DNA of 64,000 bases from Sutterella sp. (GCA_019418605.1 DYBN01000049.1:1-64000); one strand, 5' to 3'; counted from the stretch's first letter, positions 16,985 to 25,806 are shown. The notes: generated by a model not told the origin, from the letters alone. Made by a program: numbers and translations.

Positions 16985-18403
16985 CTAGCGGCGGCGCATC
17001 CCGCCCATGCCTCCCATGGCGCCGAAGCGCCCGGCAAGCCGTCCCATGCCGCCCAGGCCTCCCAGAGCGCGCATCATCTTGGCAAGGCCCCCCTTTTGCA
17101 TCTTCTTCATCATCTCGCGGGTCTGCTCAAACTGCTTGAGCAGGCGGTTGACTTCCTGCACGGAGACGCCCGCGCCGGCGGCGATGCGCCGCTTGCGGCT
17201 TGCCTTGATGATGTCGGGATTGCGCCTTTCCTTGGGCGTCATGGAATTGATGATGCCCTCGGTGCGGCGCAGCGCCTTTTCGGCCTGCTTGTCGTCGACC
17301 TTGCCCGCAGCCTCCTGCAGCTGCGCGGGCAGCTTGTCGACCAAGCCCGAGATGCCGCCCAAGTTTTTCATCTGCGCAATCTGCGCCTTGAAGTCCTCGA
17401 GGTCGAATTTCTCGCCCGACTTGATCTTCTTGGCAAGCTTTTGCGCCTCCTTGAGATCGACCGCATCCTTGACGTTTTTAACAAGGGCCACGATGTCGCC
17501 CATGCCGAGGATGCGCCCGGCCATCTGCGCGGGCTCAAAGGGCTCGAATCCGCCCAACTTTTCGCTGACGCCCACAAACTTGATGGGCTTGCCCGTCACC
17601 ATGCGCACGGAAAGCGCCGCGCCGCCGCGGCTGTCGCCGTCGAGCTTGGTGAGGATGACGCCGGTCAAGTCAAGCCGCTCGTTGAAGGCCCGCGCCGTGT
17701 TGACCGCGTCCTGGCCCAGCATCGCGTCGATCACGAAAAGTGTCTCGGCGGGCTTGAGGAAGTCGGCCAAGTCGCTTACTTCCTGCATCATCGCTTCATC
17801 AATGGCCAGACGGCCGGCCGTATCGACGATGAGCACGTCGTAGAAGTGCCGCCGCGCGTGGTCCACCGCTGCGCGCGCAATCTCAAGGGGCTTTTGACCG
17901 ACTTCGCTTGGAAAGAAGTCGGCGCCGGCCTGGCCGCTCACGGTCTTTAACTGCTCGATGGCCGCGGGTCGATAAACGTCGGCCGAGACCGTGAGCACCT
18001 TCTTTTTGGCGTTGTCGATGAGCCATTTGGCAAGTTTCCCGGCCGTCGTCGTCTTGCCCGCGCCCTGAAGGCCCGCAAGCAAAATCACGGCCGGCGGCTG
18101 CACCGAGAGATTGATCGTGCGCTCCTGCGCGGGCAGATCGCCCCCGATGACCTGCGTGAGCTCGCGCTCGACGACGCCCACAAGCGCCTGCCCCGGGTTG
18201 AGGTTGCCGACCACCTCCTCTCCCATGGCGTTTTTCTTGATGCGGGCGATGAGCTCGCGCACCACGGGCAGCGCCACGTCGGCGTCAAGCAGCGCCAGGC
18301 GCACCTCGCGCAGCATCTCGCGGGTATTTTCTTCAGTCAGACGGGCCTGGCCGCGCATGGTCTTGATGACGCGCGACAGACGAGTGCTCAGGTTCTCTAG
18401 CAT
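16985..18403 (-). CDS. ffh: Signal recognition particle protein Ffh
   Basis: GTPase of the signal recognition particle that binds 4.5S RNA and the signal sequences of inner-membrane proteins. The 472 residues show the N domain, the GTPase P-loop GLQGAGKTTT at residues 111-120, VDTAGRL, the TKLDGDSRGGAALS motif and GVGEK-like GVSEKLGGFEPF. The methionine-rich M domain runs from about residue 310 to the Gly/Met-rich tail ending GGMRRR. The gene is divergent from the ccsA-like gene, the same neighbour as ypjD in E. coli. The 4.5S RNA gene is not in the window. Confidence 0.97.
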   Translation of the reverse strand: MLENLSTRLSRVIKTMRGQARLTEENTREMLREVRLALLDADVALPVVRELIARIKKNAMGEEVVGNLNPGQALVGVVERELTQVIGGDLPAQERTINLSVQPPAVILLAGLQGAGKTTTAGKLAKWLIDNAKKKVLTVSADVYRPAAIEQLKTVSGQAGADFFPSEVGQKPLEIARAAVDHARRHFYDVLIVDTAGRLAIDEAMMQEVSDLADFLKPAETLFVIDAMLGQDAVNTARAFNERLDLTGVILTKLDGDSRGGAALSVRMVTGKPIKFVGVSEKLGGFEPFEPAQMAGRILGMGDIVALVKNVKDAVDLKEAQKLAKKIKSGEKFDLEDFKAQIAQMKNLGGISGLVDKLPAQLQEAAGKVDDKQAEKALRRTEGIINSMTPKERRNPDIIKASRKRRIAAGAGVSVQEVNRLLKQFEQTREMMKKMQKGGLAKMMRALGGLGGMGRLAGRFGAMGGMGGMRRR

Positions 18404-18670
18404 GCGGTGTCGGTAAATGATTTCCGGTGGAAAAACAAGGAGGCCGCCGGGGGCGAAGCGGCTTCGGCCCGTATTAAGATACGTGCAAACGGGGCGCAGT
18501 AAAATCCCGCGCCCGGGCCTGCCGCGCAGGGAGAAAAAGACGGCGCCAGGGGCCTCAGGTGCTGCAGATTTTAGATCATGCGGCCCGCCCCTTTTTCGGC
18601 CTCCTTTTTCCTTTTGCTGCTTTTTTCGCGCCCGCCCCCGTCAGGAAACGCATTCATCAGGTAACGACAT

Positions 18671-19495
18671 ATGGATCAAATGGCTGTGAGCAACCTGCTG
18701 CTCGTGCTCGGCGCTCTTGCCTACCTCGCAAGCGGCATTCTCATCGTGCGCGCGCTGCAGCAGCCCGGCGCCCGGGCGCCCGTGGGCCTGAGGTTCACCG
18801 CTCTCGCGGGCTTCGTGCTTCACTTTGCGGGCGTTGCCGCCGAGATGTTTTTCGGCGATCTGATTCACTTTGGCTTTGGCATGGCCGTCTCGGCGATGCT
18901 GCTCATTGCGGTGGGCATCACGCTGCTCGAGAGCTTCGTGCACCGCATCAACGCCCTCACGGGGGCCGTGCTCATTGTGGCCGCCGCAGGCAGCGTCCTG
19001 CCCGTGGTCTTTCCCGGCGTGACCTACGCAACCGAGGCCTGGTCGATTCTTTTTCGCGTGCATCTGCTTGCGGCCCTTGCCGCCTACAGCTTCATGACGA
19101 TTGCCGTCGTGCAGGCGATCTTTTTGATGCGCATGGACCGCGCGCTTAAAAATCCTCTGCAGGCCTCGCGCGGGGGCATTTTGTCAAACATGCCCAACCT
19201 CATGGCCATGGAGCGCATCCTGTTTCGCATCATCGCCTGCGGCTTTCTGTGCCTGACGCTCGTTCTCATTCTGGGCGCCTTTGCCACGATGCAGGCCCAC
19301 GGCACGCCGTTTGTCTGGGAGCACAAGACGATCCTCACGTGGCTTGCCTGGATTGTGTTTGCCGTGCTGCTCATCGGCCGCTACGGCTTCGGGTGGCGCA
19401 AGAAAAAGGCCCTCGGCTGGTTCTGGGCCGGCATCTTTGCGCTTGCCGCCGCCTACCTCATCTATCGCCTCGTCATTGAGGTCTTTCTCATTTGA
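18671..19495 (+). CDS. CcsA/YpjD-type inner membrane protein (cytochrome c assembly family)
   Basis: A 274-residue membrane protein with about eight hydrophobic helices. It matches the E. coli YpjD type in size, membrane content and position next to ffh, and belongs to the cytochrome c assembly (CcsA/HemX) fold family. The second half contains FRVHLLAALAAYSFMTIAVVQA and AHGTPFVWEHKTILTWLAWIVFAVLL, with the histidines and aromatic residues such proteins use to handle heme or cations. Its true role is not settled; other members have been linked to ion tolerance. It probably starts an operon with the next two genes. Confidence 0.85.
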   Translation: MDQMAVSNLLLVLGALAYLASGILIVRALQQPGARAPVGLRFTALAGFVLHFAGVAAEMFFGDLIHFGFGMAVSAMLLIAVGITLLESFVHRINALTGAVLIVAAAGSVLPVVFPGVTYATEAWSILFRVHLLAALAAYSFMTIAVVQAIFLMRMDRALKNPLQASRGGILSNMPNLMAMERILFRIIACGFLCLTLVLILGAFATMQAHGTPFVWEHKTILTWLAWIVFAVLLIGRYGFGWRKKKALGWFWAGIFALAAAYLIYRLVIEVFLI

Positions 19496-19516
19496 TTTGG
19501 CCTCGCGCCCGCCCCC

Positions 19517-19774
19517 ATGTCCCGCATCGTCTTCTGGATTCTTCTGGCCGTTGTCGTTTATCTGGCCATCGTCTTTGCACGCAGCCGCCGCGCTCCGCAG
19601 GAAAAAAGGAAAATCGTCCGCAAAAAGAGCCCGCGCGAGCCGGTTGCCATGATTGAGTGCCCGCAGTGCGGCACGCACTTTCCCGAAGACGAAGCGGTGC
19701 TGGGCGAGGGCGTTGCCTACTGCTCCGAGCGCTGCCGCAGGGCCGCGCGCCGCGCGGCGGACAAGCACGCATGA
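19517..19774 (+). CDS. PP0621-family small membrane protein with a zinc-ribbon-like C-terminus
   Basis: An 85-residue protein: one N-terminal transmembrane helix (about residues 4-22), a basic linker (RRAPQEKRKIVRKK) and a C-terminal four-cysteine cluster, CPQCGTHFPEDEAV then YCSERC, likely binding zinc. Proteins of this layout are found between a ccsA-like gene and ampD in betaproteobacteria. Its stop codon overlaps the ampD start (ATGA), implying translational coupling. Function unknown. Confidence 0.85.
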   Translation: MSRIVFWILLAVVVYLAIVFARSRRAPQEKRKIVRKKSPREPVAMIECPQCGTHFPEDEAVLGEGVAYCSERCRRAARRAADKHA

Positions 19775-20403
19775 CGGCGCACGCCCTTTCAATCGGCCCC
19801 GACGGCTGGGCGCAGGCCGCCGCGGGCGTGCCCTTTGCGCGCTTTAAAAGCCCGCATTTCGACGCGCGCCCCTGCGCGCCGGAGGACGTTCACACCGTGG
19901 TGCTGCACAACATTTCGCTGCCGCCCTACATGTTTCACACGGGAGTCGTGCGCGAATTCTTCTGCGGCACGCTTGACTTTGACATCGAGCCCGATCAGCG
20001 CGTGCGCTCGCTTCAGGGGCTGCGCGTCTCAAGCCACTTTTTCATCACCCGCAGGGGTGAAATCGAGCAGTTCGTGAGCTGCCTTGACCGCGCCTGGCAC
20101 GCCGGGCGCAGCAGCTTCATGGGACGCGAGCGCGTCAACGACTTTTCCATCGGCATCGAGCTCGAAGGCAGCGACTTCGTGCCGTTCGAGCCGCTGCAGT
20201 ACGAGCGGCTCGTGCTGCTTTTGGCCGCCATTGATGCACGCTTTTCGCTCAAGTATATTGTGGGGCACAGCGACATCGCCCCGCAGCGCAAGTCCGACCC
20301 GGGCCCTTACTTTGACTGGGCTCTGCTTGAGGGCCGCAGCGCGCTCTTTGGCTCGCCGCAGTTTCCGGGAACGGCGGCTTGCCGCACCCTCAAGACGGCT
20401 TGA
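19771..20403 (+). CDS. ampD: 1,6-anhydro-N-acetylmuramyl-L-alanine amidase AmpD
   Basis: Cytoplasmic zinc amidase that cleaves the peptide from anhydro-muropeptides during peptidoglycan recycling. The 210-residue protein starts at the ATG at 19771, overlapping the previous stop by four bases. It keeps the zinc site: His in VVLHNISLPP, His in YIVGHSDIAPQRKSDPGPYFDW and Asp in KSDPG of the same motif. SSHFFITRRGEIEQFVS and RAWHAGRSSFMGRERVNDFSIGIELEG are the family hallmarks. The overlapping frame that continues upstream is coding in another frame and is not part of the protein. Confidence 0.95.
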   Translation: MTAHALSIGPDGWAQAAAGVPFARFKSPHFDARPCAPEDVHTVVLHNISLPPYMFHTGVVREFFCGTLDFDIEPDQRVRSLQGLRVSSHFFITRRGEIEQFVSCLDRAWHAGRSSFMGRERVNDFSIGIELEGSDFVPFEPLQYERLVLLLAAIDARFSLKYIVGHSDIAPQRKSDPGPYFDWALLEGRSALFGSPQFPGTAACRTLKTA

Positions 20404-20457
20404 CCGCAAGGCGGCGCAGCACCGGCGCCGCCGCCACTTTGTTTTGCACTACCGACC

Positions 20458-21006
20458 ATGGGCTTACTCTACGATCTCTTTTCCCTTGCCACGGGCTTTC
20501 TCGGAGCGACGCTGCTTTTGCGCGCGTGGTTCTGGACGCTTGCCATCAGCCCGCGCGATCCCGTGGTCAACATCTTCTGCAAAATCAGCGACTGGCTTGT
20601 CAACCCCGTGGCCTACGTCGTCAAGCCGCGCGGCAACTGGGAGTGGTCTTGTCTCGTGTCGGCGCTTCTCGTGGCGCTCGTGCAGGTGCTCGTCACCCGC
20701 GAGGTAATCGGCTTTCCGGCCACGGCCGCGGGCTTTGCCATTGCGCCCTTTGCGCTCGTGCTGCGCTGGGCGATCAACCTGGTGCTCTGGGGCATTGTGT
20801 TGTACGTCATCGCGGGCTTTCTCGGTGCGCGCTACACAACCCACCGCGCGTTTCTGGCCACCTTGGTCGATCCCTTCCTGCGGCCCGTGCGCCGCATTGT
20901 TCCGCGCATCGCCGGCTGGGACCTCTCGCCTGGTCTGGTGTTTGTCTTTTTGTGCCTGCTTTTGCGGTTCATCACACCGGCAAGCATGGGCTTTGTGATG
21001 TTCTAG
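20458..21006 (+). CDS. YggT-family membrane protein
   Basis: A 182-residue membrane protein with two copies of the YggT repeat. Each has a pair of hydrophobic helices and an amphipathic segment such as NPVAYVVKPR and DPFLRPVRRIVPRIAGWDLSPG. The P-(F/V)-L-x-P-(V/I)-R-R-pattern is characteristic. YggT proteins are linked to osmotic or potassium homeostasis and, in some bacteria, to cell division, but the mechanism is open. It follows ampD by 54 bases and may belong to the same transcript. Confidence 0.88.
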   Translation: MGLLYDLFSLATGFLGATLLLRAWFWTLAISPRDPVVNIFCKISDWLVNPVAYVVKPRGNWEWSCLVSALLVALVQVLVTREVIGFPATAAGFAIAPFALVLRWAINLVLWGIVLYVIAGFLGARYTTHRAFLATLVDPFLRPVRRIVPRIAGWDLSPGLVFVFLCLLLRFITPASMGFVMF

Positions 21007-21112
21007 ACACGGCGCCCGAAACGTCCGCCGCCCGGGGCCCTCGCAAAGGCCCTAAAAGTACGGAAATATGCTAAGTTCCTTGTTGTCTCAAAGCAACATC
21101 AAGGAGGCATCC

Positions 21113-21322
21113 GTGTCAAACACCATCACCAACCGTGAGTTCAACCGCAACGTTTGCCGCGCAAAAAGGGCGGCTGTCTCCGGACCGGTGATCATCACCA
21201 ACCGCGGAAAGCCCGCCTACGTGCTGCTTTCGTACAAAGACTACGCGCGCTTGCGCAGCGAAGAGGAAAAGGAAAAGCGCGCCTCACAAAATGAAGCCGC
21301 GCTCGCCGCAAGCCCGCTGTAG
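21113..21322 (+). CDS. Phd/YefM-family antitoxin without a neighbouring toxin
   Basis: A 69-residue protein of the Phd/YefM fold: SNTITNREFNRNVCRAKRAAVSG, then VIITNRGKPAYVLLSYKDYARL, which is the typical R/G-K-P-V/A-x-V-L beta-hairpin and helix. I start it at the GTG at 21113 because a perfect AAGGAGG lies at 21101-21107; an upstream ATG would add 15 unconserved residues. Such proteins bind DNA upstream of their own gene and neutralise a RelE-, YoeB- or Doc-type toxin. No toxin-sized frame follows in the 172 bases before the next gene, nor does one precede it. Confidence 0.85.
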   Translation: MSNTITNREFNRNVCRAKRAAVSGPVIITNRGKPAYVLLSYKDYARLRSEEEKEKRASQNEAALAASPL

Positions 21323-21494
21323 CTTCACAAAGACAGATCGCCTGGGTGCGCCTGGCTTTATCGGCCGCACCCGGCGCGGGTTCGCTTCAAGACAACAGGG
21401 CGCCGCAAGGCGCTTTTAAAATCAAGGTTGTCGCTCGGCCGCACTGCCGAGGCCGGCGTCTTTTTTCAAAATCCCCGCAAAAAAAAGAGTCGAG

Positions 21495-22253
21495 ATGACC
21501 GTTTATTGTCTTTATTTCAGCGCCTGCGGCAGCAGCCGCAGGTGTGCGCTTGCCGCCGCGCGCGGCGTGAGCGCCGACGTTGTCGAAGTCAACCTCACCA
21601 ACCGCACGCAGATGCCGCCCGAGACCAAGGCGGGCGACGTGATCGTTGCCGCCGCTCCCGTCTATTCGGGCCGCATTCCCAAGCCCTTGGCTCAAAAGCT
21701 TGCCAAGGCGCGCTTTGAGGGCGCTTTTGCCTGCGCCGTCGTGGTCTACGGAAACCGCGCCTATGAGGACGCCCTCATTGAGCTTGCGGACCTTCTTGCC
21801 GCAGCGGGCGCAAGCGTCATTACGGCCGGCGCCTTCGTGGCGCGCCACGTCTTTGTGCCCGAACTTGCCAAAGGACGCCCGGACGCGGTCGATCTCGCGC
21901 AGCTCAAGGCGCTCGGCGAGAGAACCGCGCAGAAAATCGCCGCAGGCGAAACGGCTCCCGTCACGGTTGCCGGCAACCGCCCCTACCGCGAGGTGCCGCC
22001 CGCATCCATGGTGCCGCTCGTGGACGCCTCGGTGTGCCGCAAGTGCGGCCTTTGCGCCTTTAACTGCCCGGCCGGGGCCATCAGCGCCTCCGACCCCGTG
22101 CAGACCGACATCAATCTGTGCATCGACTGCATGCGCTGCGTCGAGGGCTGCCCCGAACAGGCGCGCTCGCTGCCGCCGCAGGCGCTTGCGTTCATCCGCA
22201 GCAAGCTCTCGCCTCTGATCGGCGTGCGCCGCGAAAACGACATCTTCTGCTAG
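21495..22253 (+). CDS. Flavodoxin-ferredoxin fusion protein (EFR1-like)
   Basis: A 252-residue cytoplasmic protein. Residues 1 to about 165 have a flavodoxin-like pattern, with YFSACGSS at the phosphate-binding loop position and GDVIVAAAPVYSGRIPK and VVVYGNRAYEDALIEL typical of this family. Residues about 181-220 are a ferredoxin with two [4Fe-4S] motifs, CRKCGLCAFNCP and CIDCMRCVEGCP. The phosphate loop departs from the usual TGNT, so FMN binding needs testing. Proteins of this design move electrons between a flavin and iron-sulfur partners. The FAD protein gene follows on the same strand, 279 bases downstream. Confidence 0.87.
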   Translation: MTVYCLYFSACGSSRRCALAAARGVSADVVEVNLTNRTQMPPETKAGDVIVAAAPVYSGRIPKPLAQKLAKARFEGAFACAVVVYGNRAYEDALIELADLLAAAGASVITAGAFVARHVFVPELAKGRPDAVDLAQLKALGERTAQKIAAGETAPVTVAGNRPYREVPPASMVPLVDASVCRKCGLCAFNCPAGAISASDPVQTDINLCIDCMRCVEGCPEQARSLPPQALAFIRSKLSPLIGVRRENDIFC

Positions 22254-22532
22254 CGCAAGGCTCGCTTTGCCGGCCGCGTTGGACCCTGCCGGCAAAGCGT
22301 CTTTCACCGTGCGAAAACTCCTTCCTTTGCACGCGAAAAACCACCTATCCGTTCACCATCCTCGGGTATTCCCGTGCTGATGCGCCCTCATGCAACAATT
22401 GGCAGGCGATTTGTTTGACCATTGAGCGGCGCGCGGCAGGCCGCGTGCAAAGGGGAAGCCCTCCTTGCGCGCGTCATTTTCCCCTGCCCCGGCGCGCCGC
22501 ATGTCTATCAACACAGAGGAGAGAACACACAT

Positions 22533-24029
22533 ATGCAGCGCTTTTCCTACACGCTTGCAGGCGCGGCTCTTGCCGCGGCCATGACGCCGGGTTTTGCCGC
22601 CGACCGCACGATGTCGGCCGATGTCGTCGTGATCGGCGCAGGCGCCTCCGGCACGGCCGCCGCCTGGGCTGCGGCCGAAAAGGGGCTGAAGGTCATCACG
22701 CTTGAAAAGAAGGCTTTCCCGGGCGGAACGGGCGCCTTCAGCGAAGGCATCTTTGCCGTTGAATCCAAGCTGCAGCGCGACTGGAACTATGGCCTCACCA
22801 AGGACGAGGCCTTCATGAAGATAATGAACTACGGTCACTGGCGCGGCAACGCCCGCATGGTGCGCGCCTTTGTCGACCGCTCGGCCGACACCATCGACTG
22901 GATGATGAAAAACGGCGTGAAGTTCGAAAAGCTCTTCTCGAACTATCCCAACGGCCTGTATACCTGGCACATCTACGAAGGGCGCGGCGCGGGCTGGATC
23001 AACCTCTTTCAGGACAAGTACAAGAAGGCGGGCCAGACGCTGCTCACCGAAACGTGGGGCGAGAAGCTCATTGAAAAGGACGGACGCATCGTCGGCGTCG
23101 AAGCCACCAACAAGGCGGGCGACAAGATCACGATCAACGCCAAGGCGACCATCATCGCCACGGGCGGCTTCTTTGCCAACAAGGAGATGCGCGAGGAGTA
23201 TCTGCGCTTTCCCAACGCCGACGGCCTTGCCCAGGACGGCAAGACGGGCGACGGCATCCGCATGGCCTGGGCCGTGGGCGCCGGAAAGGAAGGCACGGAA
23301 GTGCAGGCTTCCTACCGTCCCGGTCCCCGCGGAGTCGGCACGACGAATCATGTGAGCGCCACGGCCAAGCAGCCGCACCTGTGGCTCTCGCCCAAGGGCG
23401 AGCGCTTCTGCAACGAGATCATCATGCTCGAGTGGCCCTTTGCGGGCAACGCCCTTGAGCGCATCGGCGGCACGATGTACGTGGTCTACGACCAGAAGAC
23501 GCTCGATCATATGACCAAGGAGGAAGGCATTGACCTTGGCGTGGGCGTCATGGTGCCCGTGGGAACCAAGCTCTCCAACTTTGAAAAAGAGTGGGACGCC
23601 GCCGTCAAGGCGGGCTGGGCCTTCAAGGCCGACACGCTCGAAGGCCTTGCCAAGGCAACCGGCATGAATCCCGAAACGCTCAAGAAGACGGTCGATGCCT
23701 ACAACGGCTTTTGCGCCGTTCGCCACGACGGCGAATTCGCCAAGGATGCGAAGTACCTGCGCGAAGTCAAGACCGGGCCCTTCTACGCCATCAAGTCCGT
23801 GGCAAGCACGCTCGGCACCCTGGGCGGCATCAAGGCCAACGAGCGCTTTGAAGTCGTGACGCAAAACGAAGATCCGATCCCGGGTCTTTACGCTGCCGGC
23901 AACGACGTGGGCGGCATGTACGGCGACAGCTACGACCTGCTGATGGCGGGCTCGACCGTGGGCTTTGCCGTGAACTCCGCGCGCATCGCCGTGGATTCGG
24001 CCGAGGAGTACATCAAGAGCCTTAAGTAG
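22533..24029 (+). CDS. Exported FAD-dependent oxidoreductase of the fumarate reductase/flavocytochrome c superfamily
   Basis: A 498-residue protein with a Sec-type signal peptide (QRFSYTLAGAALAAAMTPGFA, cleaved near residue 23). The FAD dinucleotide-binding motif VVVIGAGASGTAAAWAAAEKG follows at about residue 32, then the GGF segment IIATGGFFANKEM and the C-terminal FAD motif IPGLYAAGNDVGGMYGDSYD. There is no CxxCH heme motif and no FMN-binding domain, so it needs a separate electron donor. The usual fumarate reductase pattern near the C-terminus (GNRLGGNA with its substrate Arg) is replaced by GDSYDLLMAG, and the QxHP motif is missing, so the substrate is probably not fumarate. An AGAGGAGAG ribosome-binding site precedes the ATG. 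Confidence 0.88.
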   Translation: MQRFSYTLAGAALAAAMTPGFAADRTMSADVVVIGAGASGTAAAWAAAEKGLKVITLEKKAFPGGTGAFSEGIFAVESKLQRDWNYGLTKDEAFMKIMNYGHWRGNARMVRAFVDRSADTIDWMMKNGVKFEKLFSNYPNGLYTWHIYEGRGAGWINLFQDKYKKAGQTLLTETWGEKLIEKDGRIVGVEATNKAGDKITINAKATIIATGGFFANKEMREEYLRFPNADGLAQDGKTGDGIRMAWAVGAGKEGTEVQASYRPGPRGVGTTNHVSATAKQPHLWLSPKGERFCNEIIMLEWPFAGNALERIGGTMYVVYDQKTLDHMTKEEGIDLGVGVMVPVGTKLSNFEKEWDAAVKAGWAFKADTLEGLAKATGMNPETLKKTVDAYNGFCAVRHDGEFAKDAKYLREVKTGPFYAIKSVASTLGTLGGIKANERFEVVTQNEDPIPGLYAAGNDVGGMYGDSYDLLMAGSTVGFAVNSARIAVDSAEEYIKSLK

Positions 24030-24196
24030 GTTTTTAGGCTTTTTCTCCCGGGCGCCCCGGCTTTTTTCCGCCCCCGGCTGCTTTCAAGCGGCCGGGCGGC
24101 GTCGAAAGTGCGGCAAAGCGCCCGCCGCCGGATTTCGCAAAGGGGGCTTTTGCCGCCCTTTCGCGGCGGCTCGAACAAGTTTTCGGCGCGAAGTTT

Positions 24197-24224
24197 TTGC
24201 CTCGCGCCCCAAACTCGTTATAAT
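24197..24224 (+). promoter_or_regulatory. Promoter of tRNA-Gly
   Basis: TTGCCT (24197-24202) and a perfect TATAAT (24219-24224) are 16 bases apart, 11 bases before the tRNA. Strong promoters of this kind are expected for stable RNA genes. Confidence 0.75.
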
Positions 24225-24234
24225 CGGCAACCTC

Positions 24235-24308
24235 GCGGGCGTAGTTCAATGGCAGAACGAAAGCTTCCCAAGCTTTATACGAGGGTTCGATTCCCTTCGC
24301 CCGCTCCA
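24235..24308 (+). tRNA. tRNA-Gly (anticodon CCC)
   Basis: A 74-base cloverleaf: acceptor stem GCGGGCG with CGCCCGC, D arm GTTCAATGGCAGAAC, anticodon stem AAAGC/GCTTT around the loop TTCCCAA (anticodon CCC, reading GGG), T arm AGGGTTCGATTCCCT, and an encoded CCA at 24306-24308. Confidence 0.96.
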
Positions 24309-24491
24309 GAATTTTTTCCGCACGAAAACGGATCGCGAGTCAGCCGGCCGCGGTCCGTTTTGCGTTTGGGGTTTTGCGTTTGAGAAATCCACGCTGCCGG
24401 GGGGCTTTTTCCTGAAGCCTCCGTCTGCGTTTTCCCCCGTTTTTTCGGCGCATGCCGCCGCCCGCGGCCGTTTTTTTCCTTCAAGCCCGCC

Positions 24492-25214
24492 ATGACTTCA
24501 AGCGACCTCACTCCCGAACAGATTGAAGAGCTCAAAGCCCGCCACATCCGCAGCTTCGTGCTGCGCCGCGGCCACATCTCGCAGGCGCAGCAGCGCGCGC
24601 TCGAAGAAATCTTTCCGCGCTACGAACTTGCCTACGCGCCCTCGCTTCTTGACGCGGCCGCGCTCTTTGGCCGCGAGGCGCCGCTTGTGCTTGAAATCGG
24701 CTGCGGCATGGGCGAGACGACCGCGGCCATTGCCGCCGCGCACCCGGAAATCAACTTTCTGGGCTGCGAAGTCTTTGCCGCCGGCGTGGGCGCGCTTGCC
24801 AAGCGCATTGAGGAAATGGGGCTTAAAAACGTGCGCATCTGCCGGCACGACGCCATCGACGTCGTGCGCGACATGATTGCGCCCGACTCGCTTGCCGGCG
24901 TGCACATCTTCTTTCCCGATCCCTGGAGAAAGGCGCGCCACCACAAAAGGCGCCTCATTCGGCCCGACTTCACGGCGCTGCTCGCCGCCCGCATTGCGCC
25001 GGGGGGCTACCTGCACTGCGCCACCGACTGGGAAAACTATGCCCAACAGATGCTCGAAGTCCTTCAAGCCGAGCCGCTTTTAAAGAACCTTCACGGCACG
25101 GGCTTTTCCCCCGTCATGGCCAACCCCTTGTGCGAGAGGCCCTGCACGAAGTTTCAGGCCCGCGGCGAGCGGCTCGGCCACGGCGTCTGGGACCTTGTCT
25201 ACACAAGGATCTGA
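24492..25214 (+). CDS. trmB: tRNA (guanosine(46)-N7)-methyltransferase
   Basis: Methylates G46 in the variable loop of tRNAs, using SAM. The 240-residue length fits. SAM motif I is LVLEIGCGMGETTAAIA near residue 66, and the family signature FFPDPWRKARHHKRRLIRPDF contains the catalytic Asp and the basic tRNA-binding residues. It ends with the conserved CTKFQARGERLGHGVWDL segment. It stands next to a tRNA gene but has its own upstream region, and it is followed by a bidirectional terminator. Confidence 0.96.
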   Translation: MTSSDLTPEQIEELKARHIRSFVLRRGHISQAQQRALEEIFPRYELAYAPSLLDAAALFGREAPLVLEIGCGMGETTAAIAAAHPEINFLGCEVFAAGVGALAKRIEEMGLKNVRICRHDAIDVVRDMIAPDSLAGVHIFFPDPWRKARHHKRRLIRPDFTALLAARIAPGGYLHCATDWENYAQQMLEVLQAEPLLKNLHGTGFSPVMANPLCERPCTKFQARGERLGHGVWDLVYTRI

Positions 25215-25239
25215 CCGCCCGCAAGCACCAAGAGGACAC

Positions 25240-25284
25240 AAAAAACGCGGCGCACCCCAAAAAGGGGAGCAACCGCGTTTTTTT
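25240..25284. terminator. Bidirectional terminator between trmB and the small heat-shock gene
   Basis: AAAAAACGCGG (ending at 25250) pairs with CCGCGTTTTTTT (from 25273), and an inner CCCC/GGGG stem closes on AAAAA. U-rich tails arise on both strands. It lies between two convergent genes. Confidence 0.92.
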
Positions 25285-25350
25285 CTACCCAAAGGAGTCC
25301 GCGCGGCCAATGCGCGCGGGACTTTTCGAGCGCTTCAAGCGCTCATTGCA

Positions 25351-25791
25351 TCAGGCGATCGTGATGAGCTTGCGCTCTTCGCGTTCAATCGCAGAGGCCT
25401 TCGGAACTTCAACCGTCAGGATGCCGTCGGCAAAGCTTGCCTTGCAGTCGTCTTCCTTCACGGCGTCGCCCACGTAGAAGCTGCGCTGGCAGCTGCCCGT
25501 GTAGCGCTCGCGGCGCAGCAGCTTGCCTTCTTCGGACTTCTGCTCGTCTTCGGCGCTCTTTTGCGCGGTGATCGTCAGATAGCCGTCCTTGAGCTCGGCG
25601 CTCACGTTCTCCTTCTTAAAGCCCGGCAGATCGATCTGGAACTTGTAGGCCTTGTCCGTCTCGTGGATGTCGGTCTTCATGATGCGGTCCGCATGCTTTC
25701 CATACAGAGGATCACGACGCTGCTGCAGCTGCAGGAACGGATCCCACACATTGAACATGTCATCATCAAAAAGACGCGGAAGCATAGCCAT
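25351..25791 (-). CDS. Small heat-shock protein (Hsp20/alpha-crystallin family)
   Basis: ATP-independent holdase chaperone that binds unfolding proteins. The 146-residue protein has a short N-terminal arm, then an alpha-crystallin domain (about residues 35-140) with DIHETDKAYKFQIDLPGFKKENV, ERYTGSCQRSFYV and the ASFADGILTVEVPK motif. The usual C-terminal I-x-I/V anchor appears as LITIA. The ATG at 25791 has GGAGGAG six or seven bases upstream. The leader RNA can fold into nested hairpins (separate entry), which raises the question of thermal control. Confidence 0.94.
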   Translation of the reverse strand: MAMLPRLFDDDMFNVWDPFLQLQQRRDPLYGKHADRIMKTDIHETDKAYKFQIDLPGFKKENVSAELKDGYLTITAQKSAEDEQKSEEGKLLRRERYTGSCQRSFYVGDAVKEDDCKASFADGILTVEVPKASAIEREERKLITIA

Positions 25792-25806
25792 TTTTTTCTC
25801 CTCCAC

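Noticed and set aside
16856..17950. A 364-codon plus-strand frame opposite ffh
   Set aside because: His/Arg/Ala-rich antisense frame with no recognisable domain.
18404..18670. 4.5S RNA gene next to ffh
   Set aside because: The conserved core of the signal recognition particle RNA is not present in this spacer.
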